A stretch of 64,000 nt of DNA, taken from positions 1 to 64,000 of the forward strand of contig JANFAH010000133.1 of the NCBI GenBank assembly GCA_024663395.1, read 5' to 3'. The notes beneath the pieces were generated by a model that was given only the letters and a program-made list of their open reading frames with translations, had not been told where the DNA came from and made no database searches. A program made the position numbers and the translations under genes. This document shows positions 45,801 through 55,710 of the stretch, piece after piece (within the stretch, counting starts at the first letter, position 1; each line of letters starts with the position of its first letter). This stretch comes from Pisolithus tinctorius (taxonomy: Eukaryota; Basidiomycota; Agaricomycetes; Boletales; Pisolithaceae).

Positions 45801-46791
45801 TTGTCCACCATCTTTTCATGTGCGGGTGTGGTCGCGATTTTGGTACTACCTTCTCTAGTGTGCTTCGTAGCGCTGCTTCGATTCCTCTTGTTTTTCTCTG
45901 GAATTCTTGCACGTTGGCTATTACTCTTGGGGGGCCGACCTTAGCGAGTTCGGTTTTGAGTGTCTTGTTGAATTCTTTCCAGTCCATGTCCTGGTAGTTG
46001 TAAGTCAGGGTCACCGTAGATGGGGTGAGGTCTGCTTCGAGGTACGTCAGGATCGGGACGTGGTCTGTATTGGGGCCTCTGTCCTCCGGTCTTGTGTCAC
46101 AGCTGACCAGGTTCTCCATTGTTGACTCCATACAGAACACGTTGTCTGGGCACGTCCAGTTGCCTGTGGAGGACGACTGGAGGGTGGGTATGCCTTTGGG
46201 CAGTGCTTGTACTAGCCTGTAGTCTGCTATTAGTTCTAGTAGCTTCTGGGCGGATCCGAGAGCTCTTGTTGTGAACAGATGGTGGTTGTGGTCCTCGTCC
46301 CATAGGGGGTGGTGTCTGTTAAAGTCACCCAACCACAGCATGTGATCGTTCACCGTTGTCCTGACCTTTTCTATGTTCGCGGTGAGGAAGGTGCTTAGGG
46401 CCTCCAGGGTCTGGTCATGTGTGCAGTCGTTGTAGATGTTGAATATTGCATAGGTGTCCTTGGCAGTTCTTAGTTGTGTTACTACGACGTCCACAGATGG
46501 GAAGGCGATCTGTTCCCAGGAATTAGTGCTTATTCTAGAATTAATTAGAGTTACCGCTCATGGTTTGGTGTTTTGTGTTAGCTTTGTTGAGGGGTATACG
46601 ACCTTCCAATGGGTGTTGGCCTGTATGTTGCTGATTTGATCGATTGGTGGTTCTTGAATGGTGATTACGTCCCATTCGTCTGCTATTTGACTGTTTATTA
46701 GCGAGTGTAGTGCAGTGTGAGAAGTATTTAAGTTTTGCTGCCATATGCGTATTTTGGTTAGCGTATTGGTGCGTGTTCGGCGTTCAGGCAT
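42853..46791 (-). pseudogene. LINE ORF2 (endonuclease, reverse transcriptase, RNase H)
   Basis: One frame of about 1,313 codons from ATG 46791, broken by three TGA codons (about 46558, 45034 and 43975). The apurinic-type endonuclease shows IWQQNLN, ITIQEPPID, LGDFNRHHPLWD and NTDHVPI. RT shows VPGPDGV, YRPIALLNTTAKLLS, FGGRPG*STEDS, LFLDIEGAFPNA, IGQGDPL and the catalytic FVDDMAF. RNase H shows IFTDGSS, FEAEVAAML, ILADNQA and IAGHMKVEGNE. A C-terminal zinc finger reads CLQCRRTSLESVHHFLFQC. In GGRPG*STEDS the missing residue is normally Arg. Other stops also fit CGA to TGA. Confidence 0.92.
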
Positions 46792-48631
46792 CGATCAAGG
46801 ATGGGGTGGGGTCCGGATTTATTGGCTGTAGTGTTGTCACAGGGGCAGGCTGGGTTGGTGCTGGGTCGCTGTTGGTGTGGTCATTGCGTGTTTGAAAATA
46901 GTGTGTTATGGGGCCTCCTCTACCTCCTCTTATCCTGCTGTTTTGGCCTCGCTTTGGTGGGATGGTACGGATGTTTGCTGCCTCTCCTAGGGTCATCTGC
47001 CTGAATTGGCTTGGAGCATTCGGTTGCATCATTGGGGGTCTTGTTGGTATGATTGGGTTAGCCGGTCTTGGTGGTAATTCGACATGTGTCCACTCTTCAG
47101 TGGTCAGGAAGTATGGCATGCAGTTCTCTGGGGTGCGATCGTCCATTGCATTGCGTCTTCTGGCTAGGTCTGGGCAGTTTCTGTCGGTGCTGGGGTGAGA
47201 GTCACTTTGGCAGTTAATGCAGTAATGTTTGGTGGAGTCACAGTCCTGCATATGATGGGTTTGTGTGCAAATGCCGCACGTGTCTTCTGTTTGTTTGCAA
47301 TCTCTGGCTAAATGCCCAATACATTGGCATTTTAAGCATCTGATCGGCTCCTTCTTGTCTTTGTGGGGGCGGAGTCTGTCGAAGCCCCAGTATAATCTGT
47401 CTCTAAGTAGTTGGTTAGCGACTTCGGGGGATGTCAGGGAGGCGAGTGCATGTGCAACTCGCTGGGTGGGGGCATGTTTAGCTGGGTCTTTTATCCATTT
47501 GATTTGAGTGATCAAGCCTTGCGGGATGTTGTTCGCACTTTCCATGTTGCAGAGGGTTTCTGGCCTTTCGGTGTCGGTTGTGATTGGGAGGAAGGGGATC
47601 ATGATGTTGTATTGTCGGTCTTTGATCACGGCTTCGCCTCCTAGTCTTGTGAGGAAGGTTTCTTTGTTGGGTGCTGCCTTTATCCATGCTGCTGCTTCCT
47701 GGCTGTTGAGTTCAATCAGGATGCTGTTGTTGTGGAGTTGTGCGATCGATTTTAGTTGCATATCCGGGCTGTCTATTCTGTCCACTGATTCCAATGCCTG
47801 TTTGATGTGGTCGATAATGGTTTCCCTCGGGGTGGTGCTGTTTAAGAGGTGGTGGTTGCTGTCGGGGTCGATGAGTATTTGTCTTTCTTTGATGGTGGTG
47901 TGGGCCTTGGCGTATTCCAGTGAGAGTTGCTTGCCTAGGGGGATCTGGTTTGGGTTGGGGGGGGTCGATGCTAGCGTGTCTCTGTATGGTGTTGGGGGAA
48001 TGGCATGGTTTTGAGTCGCTATGAAGGTTTTCATGTCTTCCAGTGATTCCTTTATTGTGCCCATATCGGCTATCAGGTCCTGGACCTTGCTCTCTAGCTG
48101 GTTGGAGTCCGTGCTGTTGACTGTGCTGGTGAGGGATTCTATTTTTTCAGTGATGTGGCTACTTAGCATTTCAGCATCCTCGTTGATTTTTGCTAGGTTT
48201 TCGGAGGCTGAGAGGATTTTGGCGACTTGAGGGGATATGGCTGCAACGACAGAGGTCTCTAGTCTTTCTGATATGGCTTTAGTGATGGATTCAGCAATTT
48301 CCAATGTTGCTAGGTCTCTGACTAGGTATGCTGTTGCGTGGATGGCTGATCGTAGGGTGTTGCTTACTCCCTTCGCCTGTGAGATGTAGAAAAGGGCATG
48401 GGATATGTGTTCTGGAGTAGTCGGTTCTCCCTGTATCGTGTAGAGCTGGTCTAGGAATATTCTGGCTGATTCCAAGTCTTTTATTTCAGTGTCTGGGTCA
48501 TTGACAATTTCCTCAAGGGAGAGACTGCCGCTTCTGGTGGCCTTGCTGAGGTTTGACACACATGGGGCTGGCGGGGGTCCTGGCATGGCGTGGGAACTTG
48601 ACCTCGAGGACGTTCGTCCTGTCGAGGTCAT
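46784..48631 (-). CDS. LINE ORF1 protein (Gag-like, zinc knuckles)
   Basis: An intact 615-codon frame from ATG 48631 to TGA 46784-46786. The N-terminal half is helical and coiled-coil-like (LATLEIAESITKAISERLE, ESKVQDLIADMGTIKESLEDM). A central domain includes LIDPDSNHHLLNSTTPRE and SQEAAAWIKAAPNKETFL. Near residues 450-510 are three Cys/His clusters (CLKCQCIGHLARDC, CGICTQTHHMQDC, CINCQSDSHPSTDRNC), the first a CCHC knuckle. The tail is Arg/Gly-rich. It would package the LINE RNA. Its stop overlaps the ORF2 start in ATGCCTGA. Confidence 0.92.
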   Translation of the reverse strand: MTSTGRTSSRSSSHAMPGPPPAPCVSNLSKATRSGSLSLEEIVNDPDTEIKDLESARIFLDQLYTIQGEPTTPEHISHALFYISQAKGVSNTLRSAIHATAYLVRDLATLEIAESITKAISERLETSVVAAISPQVAKILSASENLAKINEDAEMLSSHITEKIESLTSTVNSTDSNQLESKVQDLIADMGTIKESLEDMKTFIATQNHAIPPTPYRDTLASTPPNPNQIPLGKQLSLEYAKAHTTIKERQILIDPDSNHHLLNSTTPRETIIDHIKQALESVDRIDSPDMQLKSIAQLHNNSILIELNSQEAAAWIKAAPNKETFLTRLGGEAVIKDRQYNIMIPFLPITTDTERPETLCNMESANNIPQGLITQIKWIKDPAKHAPTQRVAHALASLTSPEVANQLLRDRLYWGFDRLRPHKDKKEPIRCLKCQCIGHLARDCKQTEDTCGICTQTHHMQDCDSTKHYCINCQSDSHPSTDRNCPDLARRRNAMDDRTPENCMPYFLTTEEWTHVELPPRPANPIIPTRPPMMQPNAPSQFRQMTLGEAANIRTIPPKRGQNSRIRGGRGGPITHYFQTRNDHTNSDPAPTQPAPVTTLQPINPDPTPSLIDA

Positions 48632-48977
48632 GTACTGGTGGGTTGTGTTGTGGGTTTGGGCAGGTTATGGGTGAGATTGAATGCTTAAGCTTGTTCGCTC
48701 AATCTTGAGAGGGCGCTGCTTTATGTCGCTTTGCCTGTGACGGGCTCTGCTTTCGAGGGCTGGTCTGAGAGGTCTGGAAATTTTTTCGGGGTCCCAGTCG
48801 GGGTGCCACTTGGAGCAGAGTCAAGGAGCATTTTCTTTGGCATTGATGACTCATTCTTGTGTGAGGGATGACTGCTGACATTTCTGGCTGTCCTTCTTCG
48901 CATGAGAGCTATGGTCTTCATCTCCATTCATCAGCTGTATCCATGTCCATCTCACCAAACACCTTTGGTGTGTGACA

Positions 48978-49740
48978 CCACTCAGCCATGTCACCAGTCA
49001 TCCATGCCACTTACCTCTAAAAAACTCCAGTTTCCCCTGTTGCCCTAAATTCCACAAACTGGACTTCGTGCCAGTACACTACACTCTGCCCTCCTGTGCC
49101 ACTCAGCTCCACCTCCCACTTGTATGCATACTCTCATTCTGTTGGAAGATACCCCTTACCATTGTCCTGTCCTTACTCTTGTCTTCTACCCAGTGGACTA
49201 TATCATGTGCATCTGTATTTCACTGACATCTGACATCCTTTCCTTTATTTTCTGGTCTTTTAGTTTTTCCGCCCCACCTTACTCTGACTTGTACCTACTT
49301 TCCCTGTACTATATAATTCTGCCATGAGGTCAGAAATATACCACCCACCTTTGGAGTCACTATCTGTGTGTGTTCTGCAAGTTCAAGAGCTTCTAGAGTC
49401 TAAGTGTGTAAATAGAGCCTACAGTGTCTTCAGTGTCCCCAGAGGTCTTTGTGTTTCCTGCATCCTCCAGCCCTGCACACCTAACCCCATATCCCTTCGC
49501 TTCAAATTCACTCCTCTTGACACATAGCAACCTCTCAGAATTTCGTATACCCATCTCCCTGTTCCTCACACATCTACATCTGCCTGGAATTAAATTCTGC
49601 AGCTCTCGCTCGAATTTCCCCACCACTCCTAAGCCCTTTCTTGACTTCTCCTTCCACACAGCACCCCTTGGGACAATCCTAGGGAATTCTCCCTTCACCC
49701 TTCCCCTAGTTGCATGCTTCCCAGAAGTTGTGTCCCACAC
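48978..49740. other. Unassigned sequence between LTR copy B and a partial LTR
   Basis: It is pyrimidine-rich on the plus strand. Two overlapping frames on opposite strands (plus 49424-49786 and minus 49393-49782) are open for about 120-129 codons, but neither shows a known motif. A TATA-like word lies at about 49309. It might be the diverged middle of a related LTR whose start is at 49978. Confidence 0.3.
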
Positions 49741-49978
49741 TGGAATGCCATACACAGGTGCTAAAAACCTTTTAATGCACACTTAACTCACTTCCTCTCT
49801 TCTCTTTAGCTTTGACAACTTGTTCTTGTGTGAAGGATGACTGCTCACATCCAGCAGTCTTTCTACACATGAGGCCTTTAGTCTTCATCTGCATGCATGG
49901 GCATTGCACACAACTCATCAACAAGTTAGGCAGAGTCAGCTGTAACCATGTCCACAACACCTTTGGTGTGTGACACCA
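49741..49978 (-). repeat. Partial long LTR (start of U3 only)
   Basis: About 238 bp matching the outer end of long LTR copies A-C. On the minus strand it runs TGTCACACACCAAAGG through ACTTGTTGATGAGTTGTG to GTATGGCATTCC, the start of the embedded reading frame (VYGIP). Similarity ends near 49741, so it is either truncated or a related LTR with a different middle. Confidence 0.65.
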
Positions 49979-49984
49979 TGTCAA

Positions 49985-51165
49985 GTGCTTCTACTCCAGA
50001 ACCAACAAGATTGCCTTTGCCCATGGCATTGTGAAGCACCAACAATGTGAGTGTCTTTTGCAACAGATGCAACAGGCTGCACCTGACTTCATTGATAATG
50101 AACCACTTCCAAAGTGGTCACTGGAAGTTCACTACCAGATGGCACAGAGCAAAAAAAATTACACTGACATAACAAGGTTTGTATCTGCAAACAAGAATGA
50201 TCCTGCAGTGAGAGTAAGTCATGATCTAATCTGCCTTTGATAACTGCTATTGATGGCTATTGACTAGGATTTTGTCAGACACATGAAGAACCACATCCTC
50301 GGCTGCCTGCTAGGTGATATATCAGACAACAGTGAGAGCAAAGAATTTACAGTTACTCAACAAAATCACCTGATCATCATCAAAAACTGTCTCTACAAAC
50401 ACAAGTTACTATGTGTGAATTATACAACATACAACCTTCACCATATGCAGGATTCAGTCAACCCCTGCACCCACCCTGACATTATGGTCCTTTCGCATGA
50501 GGATGAAGATAACCCCCACCCCTATTGGTATGCACATATAATTGGCATCTTCCATGTTGAGATCCAGTATAACAGACCTGAGCTCAATGATTGTTCACTC
50601 AAATGCATTGACTTGCTGTGGGTGCAATGGTTCACTCATGATCAGCATTTCAAGTCAGGCTGGGCCTCTCATCATCTGCCCCACATTGGGTTCTATCCTG
50701 AAGATGATCTTGACAATGTGTTTGGATTTGTTGACCTGAACAATGTTGTTCATGCCATACATATCATTCCAGCATTTCATTTTGGGCATACATCAAGTCT
50801 TTTTGGCACCTCAATCACTTGCCAAGAAGTAGAAAAAGATGAAGATTGGGACTGGTACTACATCAACATGTAAGATTTCCATTTATTCTGATTTCTTGCA
50901 AGCTCTCTAACACCACAATCCTCAAAGGTTTGTTGACTGAGACATGTTCATGTAGTTCTGTGGTGGTGGTGTGGGGCACAAAATGACATGTGAGGTAACT
51001 TGCTGCCTCCTCAATGACTGGGACAAGCTGGACAATGCACTGGTAGCTCTGGAATGGGAGCATGCATTCATGCATGGTAATGAAGACTCGGATTCTGATG
51101 GTGATGATGTAGACAACCAAAAAATCATCACAGATGAAGGGGGTGAAGGTGATTCTGACACAAGC
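49985..51165 (+). pseudogene. C-terminal remnant of a large basidiomycete transposase-like protein
   Basis: Coding pieces at 50031-50216 (QQMQQAAPDFIDNEPLPK) and 50283-50873 (NHILGCLLGDISDNSE, NPCTHPDIMVLSHEDEDNPHPYWYA, WVQWFTHDQHFKSGWASHHLPHIGFYPEDD, VHAIHIIPAFHFGHTSSL, DWDWYYINM) are joined by short introns. A further exon from about 50927 starts FVD*DMFM*FCGGGVGHKM and ends in an acidic tail (DSDSDGDDVDNQ). From memory this arrangement is the C-terminal part of large Plavaka/CACTA-like proteins abundant in Agaricomycetes; I cannot confirm the name. The N-terminal, catalytic part is absent. Many Arg positions are His, Cys or Trp. Confidence 0.55.
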
Positions 51166-51941
51166 AGAACCATGCATTTCTCATCCAACAAGGGATCCAT
51201 TTGTGGTGAACTGCTGAGCTTGCATACTGTCCATCAAATCAAGGAAGCCGGCAAGCAAACTCACCTGTGAGCAGCAAAGACAAGGGCAACATACTTTAGG
51301 CATGTCTGTCAAGCACGCTTGTGGCTGGGGAGCCACTTTCCAGCAGAGGGGACGCTGTCAGCTCTGAGCCATGCTGTAGACAACTCGGAAGTCTACAGTG
51401 ATCCCAATTTCAAGAACGCGTTTGAGTGTGTGCCAAACCAGTGCTCAGATAAAGCATTGGCACTTTACCTTTCATGGAAGGGATTCCAGGAGAATTGTAG
51501 CCAGAGCACGATTGACGGAATTCAAGCAGCATTCAAGATGTTGTGGGACGAGGTGTGTGTGCTCTGACCACTCATTTTACCCCTGTACTCATTGACTAAT
51601 ACCCTTGATGCACTGTTCCTCCCAACAGCGAGGGCACAACATTCTGTGGGTGATGGCATCACAATGATGCACAACACCAATGGGAAGGTAACCCGGTCCT
51701 TTCAGCAGAAGTTGATGACATTGTTGCATCTATCAGGCACAAAGTTAACTCTGAAGGGGCTGAGTGAATGCACTCAGGAGCCATGAAAAAGGAGTACATG
51801 GATCGGATCCTCACCTGGTCAGAATCTGTAAGTCCCCTCGATGTTCCATTGCAGTATATTCATCTTGCGATGACAGGCTTGCAAGGGCTGCCGATGACCA
51901 AGTGCTTGAGTAACAAAGCAAAGCTAACAATCACATGGCAC

Positions 51942-52655
51942 TGTCAAGTCTGGGCCTACTCTGACCAACTCCGACGCTAAACAAGGTCTAGAGAAGGGTT
52001 CGGAAGCAAGTCCGACACAGAAGAACAGAACTCTGACTAGCAGAGTGTTGGCAGGAACGAGGACCGCCGAGACAAAGGCAGAGCAGAGTGAGGGTGTCGG
52101 GTTTAGCTCGTGCGCTACCCCCTTGCACGATCTCAGCCCTCGTATTTCAGAGGGAGAGTACAGACGGAGAGTTGGAGATAACTCCGACAGGCAGAAGACG
52201 GAATCAGAGGGAGTAGGAACTAAGTTGATATTCGTACTGAAGAACAGCAGAGTACAGTACATGCTTTTATACTGCTACGGAGGTACAGTAATTGGAATCG
52301 GAACTGACATATGGAGACTCATAAATTTTCAAGTAAAACCTCCTGGACGACGAATGAAGGGTAGATGGAGGACATATGAACGGGTAACACAGAACATCCA
52401 GAAAAGGAAACAGTCCAGGCGCTGGACCATGCAGTGAGTGTGCTGCAGAGTACCTGACTGTGAAGGTAGTCACATGACCCCTCAGAGGACGGACTGCCCA
52501 GTCCGGTAGGAGAGCGACACAAGTCCGACAGCAGTCGGAGCAGAGATGGTTCGCAACCAACAGAAGTTGGGCAGAGTTGGTGCAGAGTGAGTGAATGACC
52601 AGCGGAGTAGGGCGCAGAGTGAGTAAGGGCTTAATGTGAACGCACGGTTATGACA
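51942..52655 (+). repeat. Solo LTR 1 in the recombinase gene
   Basis: 714 bp from TGTCAAGTCTGGGCC to GTTATGACA, flanked by GGCAC on both sides (51937-51941 and 52656-52660). It is the reverse complement of the element at 53278-54012 apart from scattered changes. Removing it restores the recombinase frame (KLTITWH then LEYLACG). It holds no gene. Confidence 0.9.
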
Positions 52656-53277
52656 GGCACCTCGAATACTTGGCCTGTGGTGCCATTGCATTCACGCTCT
52701 GGACAAGGAAAGTGCTAGCGCTCTATCTGCGATGTTAACAACAGTTTTGACAGCGACCCACAACAGGAACTACAAACTGGTGAAATTGAAGCGCAGAGAT
52801 GTCCAGCTCGATGGGACTGTCATCAATGCTGTGTTCATGAAATACCTGCGAGGCAAGGAACACACACTCACTATAAACGAACTCAACACTTACTTTGAGA
52901 TCCACTTGAGAAACCAAAAGGGATGGCAGAAAAAGCTGGACAAGGGGATGAGGGAAGCCAACTTGCGAAGTGCATCCATCCATCTTCATCATGGCATGGC
53001 AATGCATATCTGATCTTCTTCCTACCAAAGGTAATCGCTATAAGATTTATCCACACCCTGATATGGGCAAGGCATGTGATGCCTTCCTATGCCTTGTGTT
53101 CTGGATAAGGTGGGTGAAGCTTGTGCATCTTGACCGGCTGATGGCCAATGAGGACTTCCTGTTTCCCACTATCAGTGTAAATGGCGAGCTGCTTTCCCAT
53201 GACATGGTGCAGAAGTGGATTAATGAAGCGGTAGTGGTGTCTGGGATTCCTGGTACGTTCTCGACACATTGTTACTG

Positions 53278-54012
53278 TGTCATAACCGTGCATTCATTCT
53301 AGGTCCCTACTCACTCTGCACCGTCCTCCGCCAGTCATTCACTCACTCCACACCAACTCTGCCCAACTTCTGTTGGTTACGAGCCATCTCCGCTCTGACT
53401 GCCATCAGACTTGTGTTGCTCTCCTACCGGACTGAGCGGACCGTTCTCTGAGTGGTCATGTGACTACCTTCAGACTTCTCCCTGACAGTGTGCAGTCAGG
53501 TACTCTGCAGTGCATGCACCGCATGGTCCAGCATCTGGACTGTTTCCTTTTCTGGATGTTCTATGTTACCCATTCGTATGTCCTCCGTATACCCTTCATT
53601 CGTTGTCTAGGAAGTTTTTACTTGAAAATTTCTGGGTCTCCATATGTCAGTTCCAGTTCCGGTTACTGTACCTCTGTAACAGTATAAAAGCATGTATCAT
53701 ACTCCACTGTTCTTCAGTATGAATATCAACTTAGTTCCTACTCCTTCTGTCTCTGACTTCTGCCTGTCAGAGTTATCTCTGACCCTCCGTCTGTACTCTC
53801 CCTCTGAAATACGAGGGCTGAGATCGTGCAAGGGGGTAGCACATGAGCTAAACCTGATGCCCTCACTCCACTCTGCCTTTGTCTCAGTGGTCTTCATTCC
53901 TGCCAACACTCTGCTAGTCGGAGTTCCGTTTCCTTGTGTCAGACTTGCTTCCAAACCTTTCTCTAGACCTTATATAGTGTCAGAGTTGGTCAGAGTAGGC
54001 CCGGACTTGACA
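53278..54012 (-). repeat. Solo LTR 2 in the recombinase gene, opposite orientation
   Basis: 735 bp from TGTCATAACCGTGC to CCGGACTTGACA, flanked by TACTG on both sides (53273-53277 and 54013-54017). Same family as 51942-52655 but inverted. It cuts the recombinase exactly within the HCYR active-site motif, and the frame rejoins as HCYCQGGAQY when it is removed. Confidence 0.9.
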
Positions 54013-55390
54013 TACTGTCAGGGTGGGGCGCAATACAGATTCATGTTTGCCCCACTGGGGCAGTGATGGACCCTCACATGGGTCCAGTGGTGGGGAGGGT
54101 GGGCAGAAGGCAAGCATGTGAGTTGCCCTCTTTCCTATCTGGGTGTGCAGTAGTTGATCAGCTTGTGTCGCACTGACTTCTCTTTTGCTCCACGCCACCA
54201 ATACAGTGTGATACACTAATGCACTACTTGCTTGACAAATTACACTGTTACGAAAACGACCACAGCGATGCACTGCATCCAGTCTCACGCGAGGCCAATG
54301 GTTCATTTGCAGGTGAAGCTGCACTCGCCAGGCCAGCCTCCACCGAGGCACTCAACATGGCCCATGCATCGCTAACAGCAGACATGGCCTCGCTGCACTC
54401 GACCATGAAAGAAGTCTGCCAACAGCTCAGCGACATGAGCAACTTGGTTGCGAAGGCCCTAGCCTTGCCCTTGACATACTTGGCTTGACCTGAAGCAGTG
54501 TCGCATCAGGTAATGCCAGCGATCAGTGAGTCCATAAATGCTATAACAATTCTACTGCACCAACTGACTAGTTGCACACATCAGTCCACTGGTCACCTGC
54601 ACAGACCATGGCCTCGGTGCATCCAGCAACCCAGTCTGTTTCTGTCCCAGCTGCCCAGTCCCACTTAAATGCATTCCCAGTCCTTTGGACTGGCACAACC
54701 TCATCATTCCCAGCAGTCCAGTCCATTTCTGTCCCAGCTGCCCATTTCCACACACCTGCCTTCGGTTTACAGCCAACTCTCACACAGTTCAGGATACCAT
54801 GGGTCATCCAGCCATCAGACATTGATATCTCCATCTCGACGTCCCTCCCTTCTCATGTCGGACCACAGAGGACCAGCACCTGCCCCTCAGTCCATCTTCG
54901 CATCCCAAATGTGCCAGTCTTGCACGTCAATGGGACTCTGATGCCAAAATCTGACTCCTGGAGGGATGTAGTGCACCACTGGACGGAAGGCGAGCCATGA
55001 CTTGGCCTGTATGTTCCACTCAAGGACTGGCCACACCACCACCACAATGGGAAGCATGGGCAGCAGTTCAATATGAAGCACCACCAGCGAGGTGTCATTG
55101 CGATGGAATTTCTCAATGAGTAAGTCAGTTTGTTCGTGCCACTGCCTCCTGAGCTCCTCCTGGCAAACTCTGCCCTCTGAGTCTCTGATGATGTTTCCCT
55201 TCAGATTCCAAGGTGACGAGGAAGGCTTCCTCAAGGCTTATGGAAGTGCTGCCAGTCTAGGACACACAAGACTCCTCAAGGCAATCTTGGACACTTGCAA
55301 ATGGCATCCCAGAGATGGGGAACGCCATTGTCACCTTGCCGACGAAGTCCATGACATTCCTTTGATGGGGCAATCCAGCAATGATCAGTA

Positions 55391-55710
55391 GTGATGCATG
55401 TCAACATCATTTTGTCTTTTTCTTCTCCTTCTTAATACTTAAACTATGTCATCATCATCATTGTCGTCTTTGCATGCTGTACATATTACTGTCATACACA
55501 TCATATGGCAACTTCAATTTTCATTTTTTTGGGTCTCTCGAAGTCTGCTAGGTCACTGTGTAAGGTGACATGATCATCATTCCAATCCCCCAAAATCACA
55601 CCATCATGGGGAACATTGTCGAGCACAATCATCGACTTGTATGTAATGAAATGGGTGATGTGTGTATATGATCCCACAGAAGCTTCCAAGCTGGGGGCGA
55701 CGGAGCCCGA
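55391..55710 (-). other. Short unassigned stretch with a minus-strand coding-like tail
   Basis: On the minus strand 55501-55689 reads SMIVLDNVPHDGVILGDWNDDHVTLHSDLADFERP and ends in MKIEVAI. It looks like the C-terminus of a protein I do not recognise. Its upstream part would lie right of LTR copy C (57568 onwards), which inserted with a CCGAT duplication. Nothing else is seen. Confidence 0.35.

Larger units (their letters stand above)
42260..48844 (-). mobile_element. Full-length Tad-like LINE with 14-bp target duplication
   Basis: The body is about 42274-48830 (6.56 kb). TTTTCTTTGGCATT occurs at both ends (42260-42273 and 48831-48844), and a poly-A tail (plus-strand T run 42274-42285) marks the 3' end. 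Two overlapping ORFs carry a Gag-like protein with zinc knuckles, and a protein with endonuclease, RT and RNase H, as in Tad-clade fungal LINEs. The 5' leader is about 200 bp and the 3' UTR about 570 bp. It is inserted in long LTR copy B. Confidence 0.93.
40596..48977 (-). repeat. Long solo LTR, copy B, split by a LINE
   Basis: The LTR comprises 40596-42273 plus 48845-48977; the intervening LINE inserted with a 14-bp duplication. Joined, it aligns end to end with copies A and C. Flanks are CCGCT on the left and CCACT on the right, a 5-bp duplication with one CpG decayed. On the minus strand the order is TGTCACACACC start, embedded reading frame (41552-42214), TATA-like word (TATATAAATC near 41055), then CTTTGACTCACA. 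Confidence 0.85.
51171..55390 (+). pseudogene. Tyrosine-recombinase (phage-integrase-like) gene, split by two solo LTRs
   Basis: Exons read in order: GKQTHL*AAKTRATYFRHV and NQCSDKALALYLSWKGFQEN (51230-51560); NPVLSAEVDDIVASIRHKVN (about 51690); YIHLAMTGLQGLPMTK; after LTR 1, EYLACGAIAFTLWT; KLVKLKRRDVQLDGT and TINELNTYFEIHLRNQKGWQ (52770-52930); RYKIYPHPDMGKACDAF (53030); GIPGTFSTHCY (53265); after LTR 2, GGAQYRFMFAP, WTLTWVQWWGGWAEGKH and TLMHYLLDKL (54220). HCYxxGG...WWGGWA...HY carries the H-X-X-R, H/W and Tyr motifs of tyrosine recombinases. The H-X-X-R Arg is now Cys. A C-terminal module (VPVLHVNG, FQGDEEGFLKAYGSAASLGHTRLLKAIL) ends near 55390. It resembles Crypton-like recombinases. 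Confidence 0.75.

Noticed and set aside
16720..46791. Reading TGA as an amino acid (genetic code change) to explain the many TGA codons
   Set aside because: TGA would have to mean Arg, the young element uses CGA at the same place and ends pol at TGA, and ORF1 of the LINE ends at TGA. CpG decay is simpler.
49393..49786. Overlapping ~120-codon frames on both strands
   Set aside because: Neither has a recognisable motif, and the region is low-complexity; kept only as an unassigned stretch.
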